Positions 51,491 through 61,000 of a stretch of DNA of 64,000 nt are shown here, piece by piece. The stretch lies in contig JAHDWN010000007.1 of assembly GCA_023382675.1 (NCBI GenBank), positions 30,072 to 94,071 of the forward strand, in the 5' to 3' direction. A model generated the notes under the pieces. That model saw nothing but the letters and a program-made list of their open reading frames with translations, did not search any database and had not been told where the DNA came from. The translations under genes were made by a program, and so were the position numbers. Each line of letters opens with the position of its first letter. Position 1 is the stretch's first letter. Origin of the DNA: Anaerolineae bacterium. GTDB taxonomy: Bacteria; Chloroflexota; Anaerolineae; Aggregatilineales; Phototrophicaceae.

Positions 51491-53302
51491 ATGCTGACAA
51501 ATCCACTACCTGATAACGACACACTTATCGCATACAGTCACGATGTCTCCTGGCAAGAAATCGAACGTCAGCGTAGGCAGTTCAACCAGACACTGGCCGA
51601 GCTGGCGCGGGCTGAGCAGGGGCAATCGCTGCCTCTTGACGCGCTCTTGAGTTCATTCGGCCAGGATGTGACCAGTTTCTATGCGCCGGATGATTGCGAT
51701 AAGGGTAACGTCATCCTGACGCAGCATAACGGGCGCAAGTATCTGCTGGGCAGCGCAGTCAGCAAACGCTATCGCAGCGGCCACGGTCTGATGGAAAGCA
51801 TCGTCCCGTACAATCTCAACCCCAGCGTTAACCATACCAACATTCACGAGACAGAAGACTCCTCCACACGGATGCGCGTGATCGGCGCGGAAATCGAGTT
51901 AGGCGTGGTCTTTGCGGATGGCGGTTCGCCAAGTGAAGCACAGGTACAGGATTACATCGAGGTCTACAGCCGCTATGCCCAGCGTATTGGCATCTATCCG
52001 CGTCTCGACCGCGAAGCCTGCCAGTATCAGGTCGAAGCGCACATCGCGCCGAGCGTGGGCTATCAGAAGACTCGAAGCGCGCTCAATGGCATGATGACGG
52101 CATTGGTGCTGGCCGGTGAAGATACCGGTCTGATGACGACGATGATGGCGTGTTATCCGACCGAGTCGGACTTCAAGATGACCGATCATCCAAAAGTCCA
52201 GACGGCGGTCGATCTGATGCTGGAAGTGAACGATCTGTTTCCTGAGTACAGGCAGCGGCTGGCGGAGGCGCAGGCGCGCTATCACATCGACCCGGCCACG
52301 TCACATCACGTCAACATCTTCCGCAACCAGGGCTGCCATATCCACATCGATCTTGCTGGACGTTCCGAGGCACTCGGAATGCTCACCTTCTACACGATTT
52401 TGCGCAGCGCCACCGCAGTGGCGAATGCAGCTGTGCTCAAAGGCTGCCCCTTCGTCAACGGCACATGTGACGAAGAGCTGCTGTGCGTGCGTGAATATTT
52501 GCGCAGCACGACCGTCACAGGGCGTTATCTGGACTTGCCGATCAGCCCGCACTTCACCGAGGATGGCATCGAAAAGTATGCCAGTCTGCTCAAGCTTGAG
52601 CGCGCGAACGCGGTCGGGCGCGCAATCCTCTATGACGACAGCCTGGGAACCCCGGTGTCGCTGATGCATAACCCGGTCGGGCGCGTCCGGTCGGATCTGA
52701 TGACACAGAAGCGGGTCTGTACGGTCGAGAGCACCGGTATGCCGACCAACGTGAGCGCTTCACGCATGGCCGCCGTACTGACCGACTTCGAATTCAGCCA
52801 CGCGGTCATCGAGAGTTATTTCCGCAAGCATGGGTGTGACCTCGAACCGATGTACGCGGACAAGATGATGTGGGCGGTGCTTGGCCCGCTGGATCGTGCG
52901 AGCCTCGTCGCCCAGAGCGATGAATCAGATCGGCTATGCACGGATATGACGCTCGTGACCGCAAATGGCGAGCGGATGCGCCTGTCAGAGTTCTACGAAA
53001 TGAAACGACGGTTCATGCATCGCGCTATGGCTCATATCGACGAAGTTGCGCCAAGAGACATCGACGAGGTCTATATGAGTCTCCAGCGCATGTTGGAACC
53101 ACCGAGCGGGCAGGCGGCGGAGACCATCGATGAATACATCTGCGACGCCAAAAAACGCAGCACAGGCAATTGGGGCAGCATCTTGCGAAATGCCTTTGTG
53201 GAAGCAGGCGGCGTTCCCGGCACCCACAATCCTGATGCGGTGCTGACGGTCGTCCGCAAAGTGCATGAAGCACTGCGCAAACGCTATCTGGAGCAGCATT
53301 GA
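51491..53302 (+). CDS. Glutamate-cysteine-ligase-fold enzyme of unknown substrate
   Basis: 603 aa. Family cues: VIGAEIELGV (E134, E136) as in the GxExE strand of GCS2-type ligases, QYQVEAHIAP with E182, and GCHIHIDL (H283, H285) as in the HVHV strand. These fit ATP/metal binding in the glutamate-cysteine ligase superfamily, which joins amino acids or amines with ATP. It is longer than YbdK-type proteins and its sequence is unlike the classical GshA. It leads an operon with a GT2, WecD-like and WecE genes, suggesting an amino-acid decoration step in glycan synthesis; this is inference. Confidence 0.65.
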   Translation: MLTNPLPDNDTLIAYSHDVSWQEIERQRRQFNQTLAELARAEQGQSLPLDALLSSFGQDVTSFYAPDDCDKGNVILTQHNGRKYLLGSAVSKRYRSGHGLMESIVPYNLNPSVNHTNIHETEDSSTRMRVIGAEIELGVVFADGGSPSEAQVQDYIEVYSRYAQRIGIYPRLDREACQYQVEAHIAPSVGYQKTRSALNGMMTALVLAGEDTGLMTTMMACYPTESDFKMTDHPKVQTAVDLMLEVNDLFPEYRQRLAEAQARYHIDPATSHHVNIFRNQGCHIHIDLAGRSEALGMLTFYTILRSATAVANAAVLKGCPFVNGTCDEELLCVREYLRSTTVTGRYLDLPISPHFTEDGIEKYASLLKLERANAVGRAILYDDSLGTPVSLMHNPVGRVRSDLMTQKRVCTVESTGMPTNVSASRMAAVLTDFEFSHAVIESYFRKHGCDLEPMYADKMMWAVLGPLDRASLVAQSDESDRLCTDMTLVTANGERMRLSEFYEMKRRFMHRAMAHIDEVAPRDIDEVYMSLQRMLEPPSGQAAETIDEYICDAKKRSTGNWGSILRNAFVEAGGVPGTHNPDAVLTVVRKVHEALRKRYLEQH

Positions 53303-53328
53303 GCGTTTCAATCACGGCAGGATCACAA

Positions 53329-54276
53329 ATGACGCTTTCCGTCGTTATCCCCTGTTACCGGAGCGGCGAAGGGCTTGCCCAATTAGTCGATTTGCTGGCC
53401 GAGATCTTGCCCAATCTGGCCGATCCCTACGAAATCATCCTCGTCGATGATGCCAGTCCAGACAACACGTGGCAGATCGTGGAAGCCCTGACGGCGCGCT
53501 ACGCATGGGTGCGCGGAATACAACTCATGCGCAATTATGGGCAGCATAACGCGCTGCTCTGTGGGATTCGTGCGGCGCAAAATGAGATCGTCGTGACGAT
53601 GGATGACGACCTTCAGCATCCTCCCGACCAGATCCACCTGCTGCTGGACAAACTGGCCGAAGGTTACGATGTCGTTTACGGATCGCCAGAGCACGAACAA
53701 CACGGCATCCTGCGCGATCTCGCTTCCCAAATCACCAAACTCATGCTGCAGAACAGCATGGGCGTCGAAAACGCGCGCAGCGTGAGCGCTTTTCGCGCAT
53801 TTCGTACGCAAGTGCGCGATGCATTTGCCCAGTATCAGAATCCCTACGTGTCCATCGACGTGCTGCTGACATGGGGCACGACGCGCTTTGCCTCTGTCCA
53901 TGTCCGGCATGATGCACGCCAGTACGGTGTTTCGCATTACACGATGCGGAAGCTCATTCGCCACGCTGTCAACATGATCACCGGCTTCAGCACCATGCCC
54001 CTGCGATTAGCCAGCATTGTTGGTTTTGCGATGACACTGTTTGGATTGGGCGTTCTCGTCTATGTGATCGGGCGGGCGCTGTTTTTTGGCATCGTCGTTC
54101 CAGGCTTCGCTTTTCTGGCGTCTGTGATCGCGATTTTTTCGGGCGCGCAGTTGTTTGCGCTGGGCGTGATCGGTGAATATCTGGCGCGCATCTATTTCCG
54201 CAGTCTGGATCGACCGGCATACACCGTGCGCACAACCACAATTGAAGATCGGGCTGATGTCGAACACAGAGCATGA
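53329..54276 (+). CDS. Membrane GT2 glycosyltransferase (GtrB/DPM type)
   Basis: 315 aa. GT-A core (LSVVIPCYRSGEGLAQLV, IILVDDASPDNTW, VVTMDDDLQHPPDQ) and two C-terminal transmembrane helices (about 228-253 and 258-285). Enzymes of this type charge undecaprenyl phosphate with a sugar on the inner face. ATG 53329 has AGGA six bases upstream and is preferred over TTG 53299 in the previous stop. Next to WecD/WecE genes, so Fuc4NAc-type sugars are candidate donors. Confidence 0.85.
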   Translation: MTLSVVIPCYRSGEGLAQLVDLLAEILPNLADPYEIILVDDASPDNTWQIVEALTARYAWVRGIQLMRNYGQHNALLCGIRAAQNEIVVTMDDDLQHPPDQIHLLLDKLAEGYDVVYGSPEHEQHGILRDLASQITKLMLQNSMGVENARSVSAFRAFRTQVRDAFAQYQNPYVSIDVLLTWGTTRFASVHVRHDARQYGVSHYTMRKLIRHAVNMITGFSTMPLRLASIVGFAMTLFGLGVLVYVIGRALFFGIVVPGFAFLASVIAIFSGAQLFALGVIGEYLARIYFRSLDRPAYTVRTTTIEDRADVEHRA

Positions 54277-55003
54277 CACTTGTGAGTTTCTCCCATGGGA
54301 CTCGGAGTTTTTCGGTCTGAGGATCGCGCGCGTCCGTGAGCGCCATCTCACGCGGCACAATGTCCAGCAGATCATGGATTGGTGTACGCAAGCACAGATC
54401 GATTGCCTCTACTTCCTGGCTGAAGCTGATGACCCCGCCACCATCGCGCTTGCGCAGGCACACCGATTTCAACTGGTGGACATTCGCGTGACGCTGGGTT
54501 TGCGCTCAAAGAATCGTCCGCAGCACCCTGCCCTGCCGCAATCTCACGTGCGCAGCGCGACCGCTGCCGATGTCGAAGCCTTGAAAGCCATTGCGCGCGT
54601 AAGCCATCTGGACTCACGCTTCTTCTTCGATCCTCATTTTGACCGCGCGCGCAGCGCAACGCTCTATGCTGTCTGGATCGAGAAAAGCTGCCAGGATTAT
54701 GCGGACGCCGTACTCGTCTATGATGATGGTGGCGGCGCTGCGGGCTATATCACGTGTGATCTCGACAGAGACAATTCAGGCAGCATCGGCCTGGTCGGTG
54801 TGGCGGCAGCTTGGCAGGGAAAAGGCGTTGGCAGCACACTGGTCGGCGCGAGCATTGATTGGCTGGTGAAATCCGGCGCTGCCCATGTCAGTGTGGTAAC
54901 ACAAGGGCGCAACGTGCGCGCCCAGCGGCTCTATCAGCGCCATGGCTTCGTGACTGAAACCATGCAACTCTGGTATCATCGCTGGTTCATCGACCAGGAC
55001 TAA
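54257..55003 (+). CDS. GNAT acetyltransferase, WecD-like
   Basis: 248 aa. N-terminal FLPWDSEFFGLRIARV is the small WecD-type lid. The GNAT core is at about 125-245: IGLVGVAAAWQGKGVGSTLV binds acetyl-CoA, and RAQRLYQRHGFV is the C-terminal GNAT strand. WecD acetylates dTDP-4-amino-4,6-dideoxygalactose, the WecE product. It overlaps the GT2 gene by 20 bases and precedes WecE by 16, so the assignment rests on sequence plus context. Confidence 0.78.
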   Translation: MSNTEHDTCEFLPWDSEFFGLRIARVRERHLTRHNVQQIMDWCTQAQIDCLYFLAEADDPATIALAQAHRFQLVDIRVTLGLRSKNRPQHPALPQSHVRSATAADVEALKAIARVSHLDSRFFFDPHFDRARSATLYAVWIEKSCQDYADAVLVYDDGGGAAGYITCDLDRDNSGSIGLVGVAAAWQGKGVGSTLVGASIDWLVKSGAAHVSVVTQGRNVRAQRLYQRHGFVTETMQLWYHRWFIDQD

Positions 55004-55019
55004 TTTTTCAGATCACGCT

Positions 55020-56165
55020 ATGAGCCAATACCGTATCCCGTTCAATAAGCCATATCTGGTCGGCAGCGAACTGGCATATATTTCCCAGGCAGTCAAATCC
55101 GGTCATATTTCAGGCGACGGCACATTCACTCAAAAATGCCATTCGTATCTTGAGGCGGCTCTAGGTGTGCCCAGGGTGTTGCTCACAACATCATGCACGC
55201 ACGCACTGGAAATGGTGGCGCTGATCCTGGACATCAAGCCTGGCGATGAAGTGATCATCCCATCGTTCACCTTCGTCTCCACGATCAATGCGTTTGTGCT
55301 GCGTGGTGCGCAACCCGTTTTCATCGACATTCGCCCTGATACGCTCAACCTCGACGAGACGCTGCTGGAACGCGCCATTACGCCGCGAACGCGCGCTATT
55401 GTGCCCGTGCATTATGCTGGCGTCGGCTGCGAGATGGACACGATCATGCGGATCGCAAACGCGCATGGCGTGCCGGTGGTCGAGGACAACGCCCATGGCC
55501 TGTTTGGCTGCTATCGCGGGCGCAACCTGGGCACATTTGGCGTGATGGCGACGCAGAGCTTTCACGAGACGAAGAATTTCACCTGCGGCGAAGGCGGCGC
55601 GCTGCTCCTCAACGACGAGTCGCTGGTCGAGCGCGCGGAGATCATCCGCGAAAAAGGCACCAATCGCAGCCGCTTCTTCCGCGGCATGGTCGATAAATAC
55701 ACCTGGGTAGATACCGGCTCCAGCTACCTGCCGTCGGATGTGCTCGCGGCCTATCTTTACGCACAGCTTGAACAAAAAGACCAGATCCAGGCGAAGCGCC
55801 GCTCCATCTGGGAGACGTACTGGCAGTCTCTTCAAGATTGGTCTCACGAGCACAATGTACATCTGCCGGTTGTGCCTGAAGGGTGCGACCAGACATATCA
55901 CATGTTTTATCTGCTGCTGCCATCGCTGGAGATACGCACCGCATTAATCCAGCATCTCAAGGCGCGCGGAATACTGGCCGTGTTTCATTATCTGCCCCTC
56001 CACCTTTCCGAGATGGGCGTGAAGTTCGGCGGAAAACCCGGCGATTGCCCGGTGACGGAGGATGTGAGCGACCGGCTGCTGCGGTTGCCCTTCTTCAATG
56101 ACTTGAGCGACGCAGATCTGGCTGAGGTCATTCAGGCGCTGCACGACTTTGATGCCTGGGGCTAG
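55020..56165 (+). CDS. wecE: dTDP-4-amino-4,6-dideoxygalactose transaminase
   Basis: Transfers an amino group to dTDP-4-keto-6-deoxyglucose, the RmlB product. 381 aa DegT/DnrJ/EryC1 fold. The sequence follows E. coli WecE closely: IPFNKPYLVGSELAYI, LLTTSCTHALEMVALILDI, EVIIPSFTFVSTINAFVLRG, and PLP lysine K185 in SFHETKNFTCGEGG, then REKGTNRSRFFRG. With the WecD-like gene upstream it should make dTDP-Fuc4NAc. No clear ribosome site; translation is probably coupled to the gene before it. Confidence 0.92.
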   Translation: MSQYRIPFNKPYLVGSELAYISQAVKSGHISGDGTFTQKCHSYLEAALGVPRVLLTTSCTHALEMVALILDIKPGDEVIIPSFTFVSTINAFVLRGAQPVFIDIRPDTLNLDETLLERAITPRTRAIVPVHYAGVGCEMDTIMRIANAHGVPVVEDNAHGLFGCYRGRNLGTFGVMATQSFHETKNFTCGEGGALLLNDESLVERAEIIREKGTNRSRFFRGMVDKYTWVDTGSSYLPSDVLAAYLYAQLEQKDQIQAKRRSIWETYWQSLQDWSHEHNVHLPVVPEGCDQTYHMFYLLLPSLEIRTALIQHLKARGILAVFHYLPLHLSEMGVKFGGKPGDCPVTEDVSDRLLRLPFFNDLSDADLAEVIQALHDFDAWG

Positions 56166-56285
56166 AGAACATTCGGCATTCGAGCTTCATCTCGGTGTCG
56201 GTGTCCTCATGCGCCGTGAAACAGCTTCAGCGCGATTGGTGAGAACAATCTCATACGATTCATGGTAGAATGAATTTTTATGAAA

Positions 56286-56314
56286 TTGAAGATTGAAAGA
56301 AACTTTTTTATAGG
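56286..56314 (+). promoter_or_regulatory. Candidate promoter of RNase J gene
   Basis: TTGAAG (56286-56291), 17-base spacer, TATAGG (56309-56314), each 4 of 6 to consensus, in an AT-rich stretch. Confidence 0.35.
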
Positions 56315-56348
56315 CGTTACTTTAGTTGTATAGGTTGAGGAAAGGAAA

Positions 56349-56373
56349 GCCCGTGTACTGTCGTACATCGGGC
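56349..56373 (+). promoter_or_regulatory. Hairpin between ribosome site and start of RNase J
   Basis: Stem GCCCG.TGTAC / GTACA.CGGGC with one bulge and a 4-nt loop. GAGGAAAGGAAAG lies directly upstream and the only in-frame start, ATG 56384, about 34 bases after it. No closer ribosome site is seen, so the hairpin may bring the site and start together, or regulate access. Confidence 0.5.
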
Positions 56374-56383
56374 GTATTGTGCT

Positions 56384-58039
56384 ATGGCGAAGAAACTCCG
56401 TATCGTTCCACTGGGCGGCCTGGGTGAAATCGGCAAGAACATGACCGTGTTCGAACTTGGTAATGACGCCATCATTATCGACACGGGCATCATGTTCCCC
56501 GCCAACGATATGTTTGGTGTGGATTACATCATCCCAGACTTCCGGTATTTGAACGAGCGTAAAGATCTGACAGTTCATGGCATCCTGTACACACACGGCC
56601 ATGAAGATCATACCGGCGCGGCGGCGCACGTGGCCGCGGCGCTGCCAGGCGTGCCGATTTATGCGACCCCGCTGACCGCAGCGCTGCTTGAAGTCAAGCT
56701 GCGCGAGGGAGGACTGCTCGGCAAGACGCCGATCAATGTCTTCCGCGCGGGTGACGCCATTCAGGCTGGGCCGTTCAAAGTTGAAAGCTACCACGTCAGT
56801 CACAGCATCCCGGATTGCGTCGGCTTCGGCATTCACACGCCGTTCGGCATTGTCGTACACAGCGGCGACTACAAATTCGACAACACACCGATTGACGGCA
56901 AGAAACCCGACTACGCCAAACTGGCCGAGTTTTCACGCAAGGGCGTCTTGCTGTTGATGGGCGACAGCACCAATGCCGAGCACCCCGGCTGGACTCCGTC
57001 CGAGGCCCTGGTGCAAGACGCGCTGGCCGACATCTTCCGCGAGGCCACCGACGGGCGCATCATTGTCGCCACGTTCGCGTCGCACATTTCGCGCATCCAA
57101 CAGATTGCGACGCTCGCCAAGCGTTACGGACGCAAACTGGCGATTGCCGGTCACAGCATGACAGAGAATGTCAAGACGGCGCGTAAGATGGAAATCCTGG
57201 ACATCGATGACGATCTGCTGGTCGATCCAGGCCGCATCAACAGCATTCCGCCGCACCAATTGGTGATCATGGCGACGGGTTCACAGGGCGAGCCGAGCGC
57301 CGTTCTCGGCAGATTGGCGACCGGGCAGCATCGCTTCCTGGACGTGATCCCTGGGGATACCATCATCCTGTCCGCTCACACGATCCCCGGCAACGAAGAA
57401 CTGGTCAGCCGCACCATCAACCGGCTGTATCAGCGCGGCGCGAATGTAATCTACGATCCGATTGCGCCGGTTCACGTTTCCGGCCATGCCTGTCAGGAAG
57501 AAATGAAGCTGCTTATGAGCCTGACCAACCCCAAGTTCTTCCTGCCCATCCACGGTGAACTGCGCCACCTGAAAGCAAACCAGCGGCTGGCGATTGCATC
57601 GGGCATCCCGGAAGAGCGCACGTTCTGTGTCGAAAACGGCACCGTAATCGAGGCGGACAAGCACGGCGTCCGCGTGGGCAAGCGTGTGCCTGGCGGCTAC
57701 GTGTTTGTCGATGGCAGCACGATTGGCGGCGATATTGGCAAGGCGGTGCTGCGCGACCGCGAAATCCTGTCGCGCGACGGCATGGTGATTGTGGTCGTCA
57801 ATGTCGATCAACGAACGGGACGGCTGCTCGGCGAACCAGAGGTCATCTCGCGCGGGTTCGTCTACATGCGCAGCGACGCGGCGCAATTGTCGGAACAGAT
57901 TAAGGCGACAGCGCGTGACGTATTGGAATCGTCGCGGAATGGGCGGCGGCGCGAACGCCTGCAAGACAGCATCAGCCGGGTGGTCTACAACGAGACGAAA
58001 CGGCGACCGATGGTGTTCAGCATCATCAACGAGCAATAA
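56384..58039 (+). CDS. rnj: Ribonuclease J
   Basis: A 5'-exonuclease/endonuclease for mRNA decay and rRNA maturation. 551 aa, the family length. Metallo-beta-lactamase motif THGHEDH (H71, H73, D75, H76), LLMGDSTNAEHPGWTPSE, the beta-CASP histidines in ATFASHISR and GHSMTENV, and the C-terminal domain with GVRVGKRVPGGYVFVDG. Its start follows a hairpin (see separate entry), a possible autoregulatory site. Confidence 0.96.
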   Translation: MAKKLRIVPLGGLGEIGKNMTVFELGNDAIIIDTGIMFPANDMFGVDYIIPDFRYLNERKDLTVHGILYTHGHEDHTGAAAHVAAALPGVPIYATPLTAALLEVKLREGGLLGKTPINVFRAGDAIQAGPFKVESYHVSHSIPDCVGFGIHTPFGIVVHSGDYKFDNTPIDGKKPDYAKLAEFSRKGVLLLMGDSTNAEHPGWTPSEALVQDALADIFREATDGRIIVATFASHISRIQQIATLAKRYGRKLAIAGHSMTENVKTARKMEILDIDDDLLVDPGRINSIPPHQLVIMATGSQGEPSAVLGRLATGQHRFLDVIPGDTIILSAHTIPGNEELVSRTINRLYQRGANVIYDPIAPVHVSGHACQEEMKLLMSLTNPKFFLPIHGELRHLKANQRLAIASGIPEERTFCVENGTVIEADKHGVRVGKRVPGGYVFVDGSTIGGDIGKAVLRDREILSRDGMVIVVVNVDQRTGRLLGEPEVISRGFVYMRSDAAQLSEQIKATARDVLESSRNGRRRERLQDSISRVVYNETKRRPMVFSIINEQ

Positions 58040-58045
58040 GATCAG

Positions 58046-58072
58046 ATCGGGGCGTTGGTGAAACGCCCCGAT
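58046..58072. terminator. Bidirectional intrinsic terminator
   Basis: An 11-bp perfect stem (ATCGGGGCGTT / AACGCCCCGAT, loop of 5) between the convergent RNase J and pullulanase genes. T-rich flank (ATTGATTCCT) on the plus side is weak. Confidence 0.6.
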
Positions 58073-58091
58073 TGATTCCTGCGCAGAGTGA

Positions 58092-61000
58092 TTAGCGCTG
58101 GCGCTGGCCGACGACAAAGACGGCGGTCGTGCGTGCGGGCACGGTGAAGATACCCGACTCCTCGGTCGCCTCACGCACGACAAGATCGACCGACTCCGCC
58201 AGTACAGGATGCAAATCCCACTCGAACGCGCCCAATTCCTGAATCGTGAGCGTTTGCGTTTCCGGCGTCGCATTGAAGATGACCATGATCAAGCCGTAGT
58301 TGGGATCAAGATCCTCGCCGGTCGTGTCGTCAAGCATCATGGCGATCAGGCCGGGTGTCTGGTTAATGCCCGTATTGAAGAAACGTACACGCGCCTGGAC
58401 TTCCTCTGCCGTATGCAGACGGAACAGCGGCGAACTCCGGCGAATTTGCAGCCATTCGCGGAAGACGCCATTGGCAAACTGAATGTCGTCCGCTGCTGCG
58501 TGCAGATCCGGATTTTCGAGCAGCGGCGCGACAAGCTCCCAGTTGCCTTCGTTATCGCCCGCAGGCGGCAGGCCGACGCCGAAGTTGTTCGTCTGGTAGC
58601 TCCAATCGAGCCGGTTGAACCAATCGCCCGAATTATAGCTGTTGCGGTCGAACGACTTCGAGCGCAGGATGTCATCACCGGCATGGAAGAACGGTACGCC
58701 CTGGCTGAACATGACGACGCTCAGCGCAAGGTTGTTCATACGGATGCGATCCGCCAGCGTCCACGTCTCCGGCGCTTTCGCCATCAGCGCATCGAAGATC
58801 GTCTCGTTGTCGTGCGCCGAGACGTAGACAATATTCTCCTGGGGATCGAGCGTATACCCCGCAGGATTGCCGTTATAGTCGATGTCCGCTCCGGTGACCT
58901 GTCCCCCTAGGGAGTCGGTAAAGGTGTAATCGCGAAGGTTGCCGGCCAGCCCGACGCGGATCTGATCCATGTGCAGCAGTAAACGATTTGCCTGAGCCGC
59001 CTCGTCACCCTCGGTTGCGCCGTTCGGCTCCAGCGAAAGACCGGTGGCGAAGCCCTGATTGCGAATGGGGCTGAAGGGGCCGCCGCCGCGCACTGCATCA
59101 CGCAGGCGGTCGTTGAATGTGCCGATGCCCGTGCCGGGCAGATTGAGCTGCGTAGCGTTGACGCCGCGAGCATTATTCGCGACCTCGCCAAAATTCCAGC
59201 CTTCGCCGTAGACATAGACCGCAGAACCATCAACGCCGCCTGCCGCCGGTGTGAGTGCATCCAGCGCGGCGCGCACGGCTTCCATATCGCTGACCATGTG
59301 ATGCCCCATGAGATCGAAGCGGAAGCCATCGACCTTGTAAGCAGTCGCCCACATGACAACCGAATCGACCATGAAACGCCCCATCATCGCGTGTTCGGTG
59401 GCAGTGTTCTGGCAGCATGTGCTGGTTTCGACGCCACCATCAGCATTGAGGCGGTGGTAGTAGCCAGGCACGATACGGTCAAAAACAGATTTTTCGGCCT
59501 GGCCGCTGGCGTTGGTGTGGTTGTAGACGACATCCATGACGACGCGCAGTCCGGCTTGATTGAGCGACTGCACCATCGAGCGGAATTCGCGGATGCGGAC
59601 TGCTCCTTCCGGCTCAGTGCTGTAGCTGCCCTCCGGCGCGTTGAAGTGGTAGGGATCGTAGCCCCAGTTGAAGCCGTCAAGCTCGCGAATCGGCTCGATC
59701 AGCGCCTGCTGCTCCGGCGAGGCGGGGCCAAACTCGGCGAGTTCGTCCATGTTCGGTTCGGTGCGTTCGGCAGCGTTTTCGTTAATGGTGGCGATGTCGA
59801 ACGACGGCAGCAGATGTATGTGCGTCAGTCCTGCCTCTGCCAGCGCGCGCAGGTGCTTCATTCCATCGGACTCAGCCTCGGTGAAAGCCATGAACGTGCC
59901 GCGATAATCCGGGCGCACCGTCTGATCGGTGATGCTGAAGTCGCGCACGTGCAGCTCGTAGACGACGATGTCTTCTGGCGCTGCCAGCGGTGGCTTCTCG
60001 GTCTCCAGCCAGCCATCCGGCATCAGCGCAGGATCATCAAGGTTGACGATCTGGCTGCGTGTGCTGTTCATGGAGAGGCTGAGCGAATATGGGTCGGTCA
60101 CGAGGTTGGTGACAACGGCATTTTCTGAGCGCGCGTAGACCTCGACCTCGTACAGATAATACTGGTAGTTCCAATCCGACGCGCCGGTGATGCTCCAGAC
60201 GCCATGCTCCGCATCGTGGGTCATGTCGAGCACCGTGGCGGTCGCATCCGCGCTGCTGTCGGCGAACAGATGCAGCTTGACCGAGCGCGCCGTCGGTGCC
60301 CAGACGCTCAAAGTCGGCACATCGCCGTTCCAGGTCACACCGAGCGGCCCGTCATAAGTGTACAGATCGTCAAGCACGCCGGGGAACTGGAGCAGCGTTG
60401 CGCCCAGCAGCAGCCCCTGCTGCGTAACACCATCGATAGCGATCTGCCCCTTGAGAATCTCTGGTACGGCGGCCAGATCCTCCGGCTTAAGTTTGAAAGC
60501 TGAGAAACGAGCAAGCTGCGGAAACTTCGCGGCAATCTCGTCGGTTACGCCAGCACGATCCGGCGTGAGTTCGATGAAGTCGCCGCCGGCGATGCCCGCT
60601 TCGGTCAGTTCCAGCGCGCCATCCAGGCTGTAATGCAAGCGGTAGCTCGCCCCCGGCACACGACCGATGTCCCAGAGAATCGTGTCAGCAGTGACCCAGT
60701 GAGCCTGGGCGGTGAAGAGGTTACCGACGAGCGTGGATGCGGCTTCTCCGCCAACATTGATGGTCATGACATGATCGCTCGTGTTGAATACAAACTCGAC
60801 CAGTGTGTTGTCTTCCGGGACAACAAAGGGAATGTTCGCGCCATTCTGAGCGCCGTTTGCGCCCCAGTTGAGTGCCCAACTCTGATCAGCGGCGACTTTG
60901 GCCTCGAAAGCGCCTGCCGGGATCGCCTCGGTGCGAAAAGTGAACACTCCATCGCCGTCCGGATCTTGTAACCAGGAGCGGAGACAGGTCGGTGCCCAAT

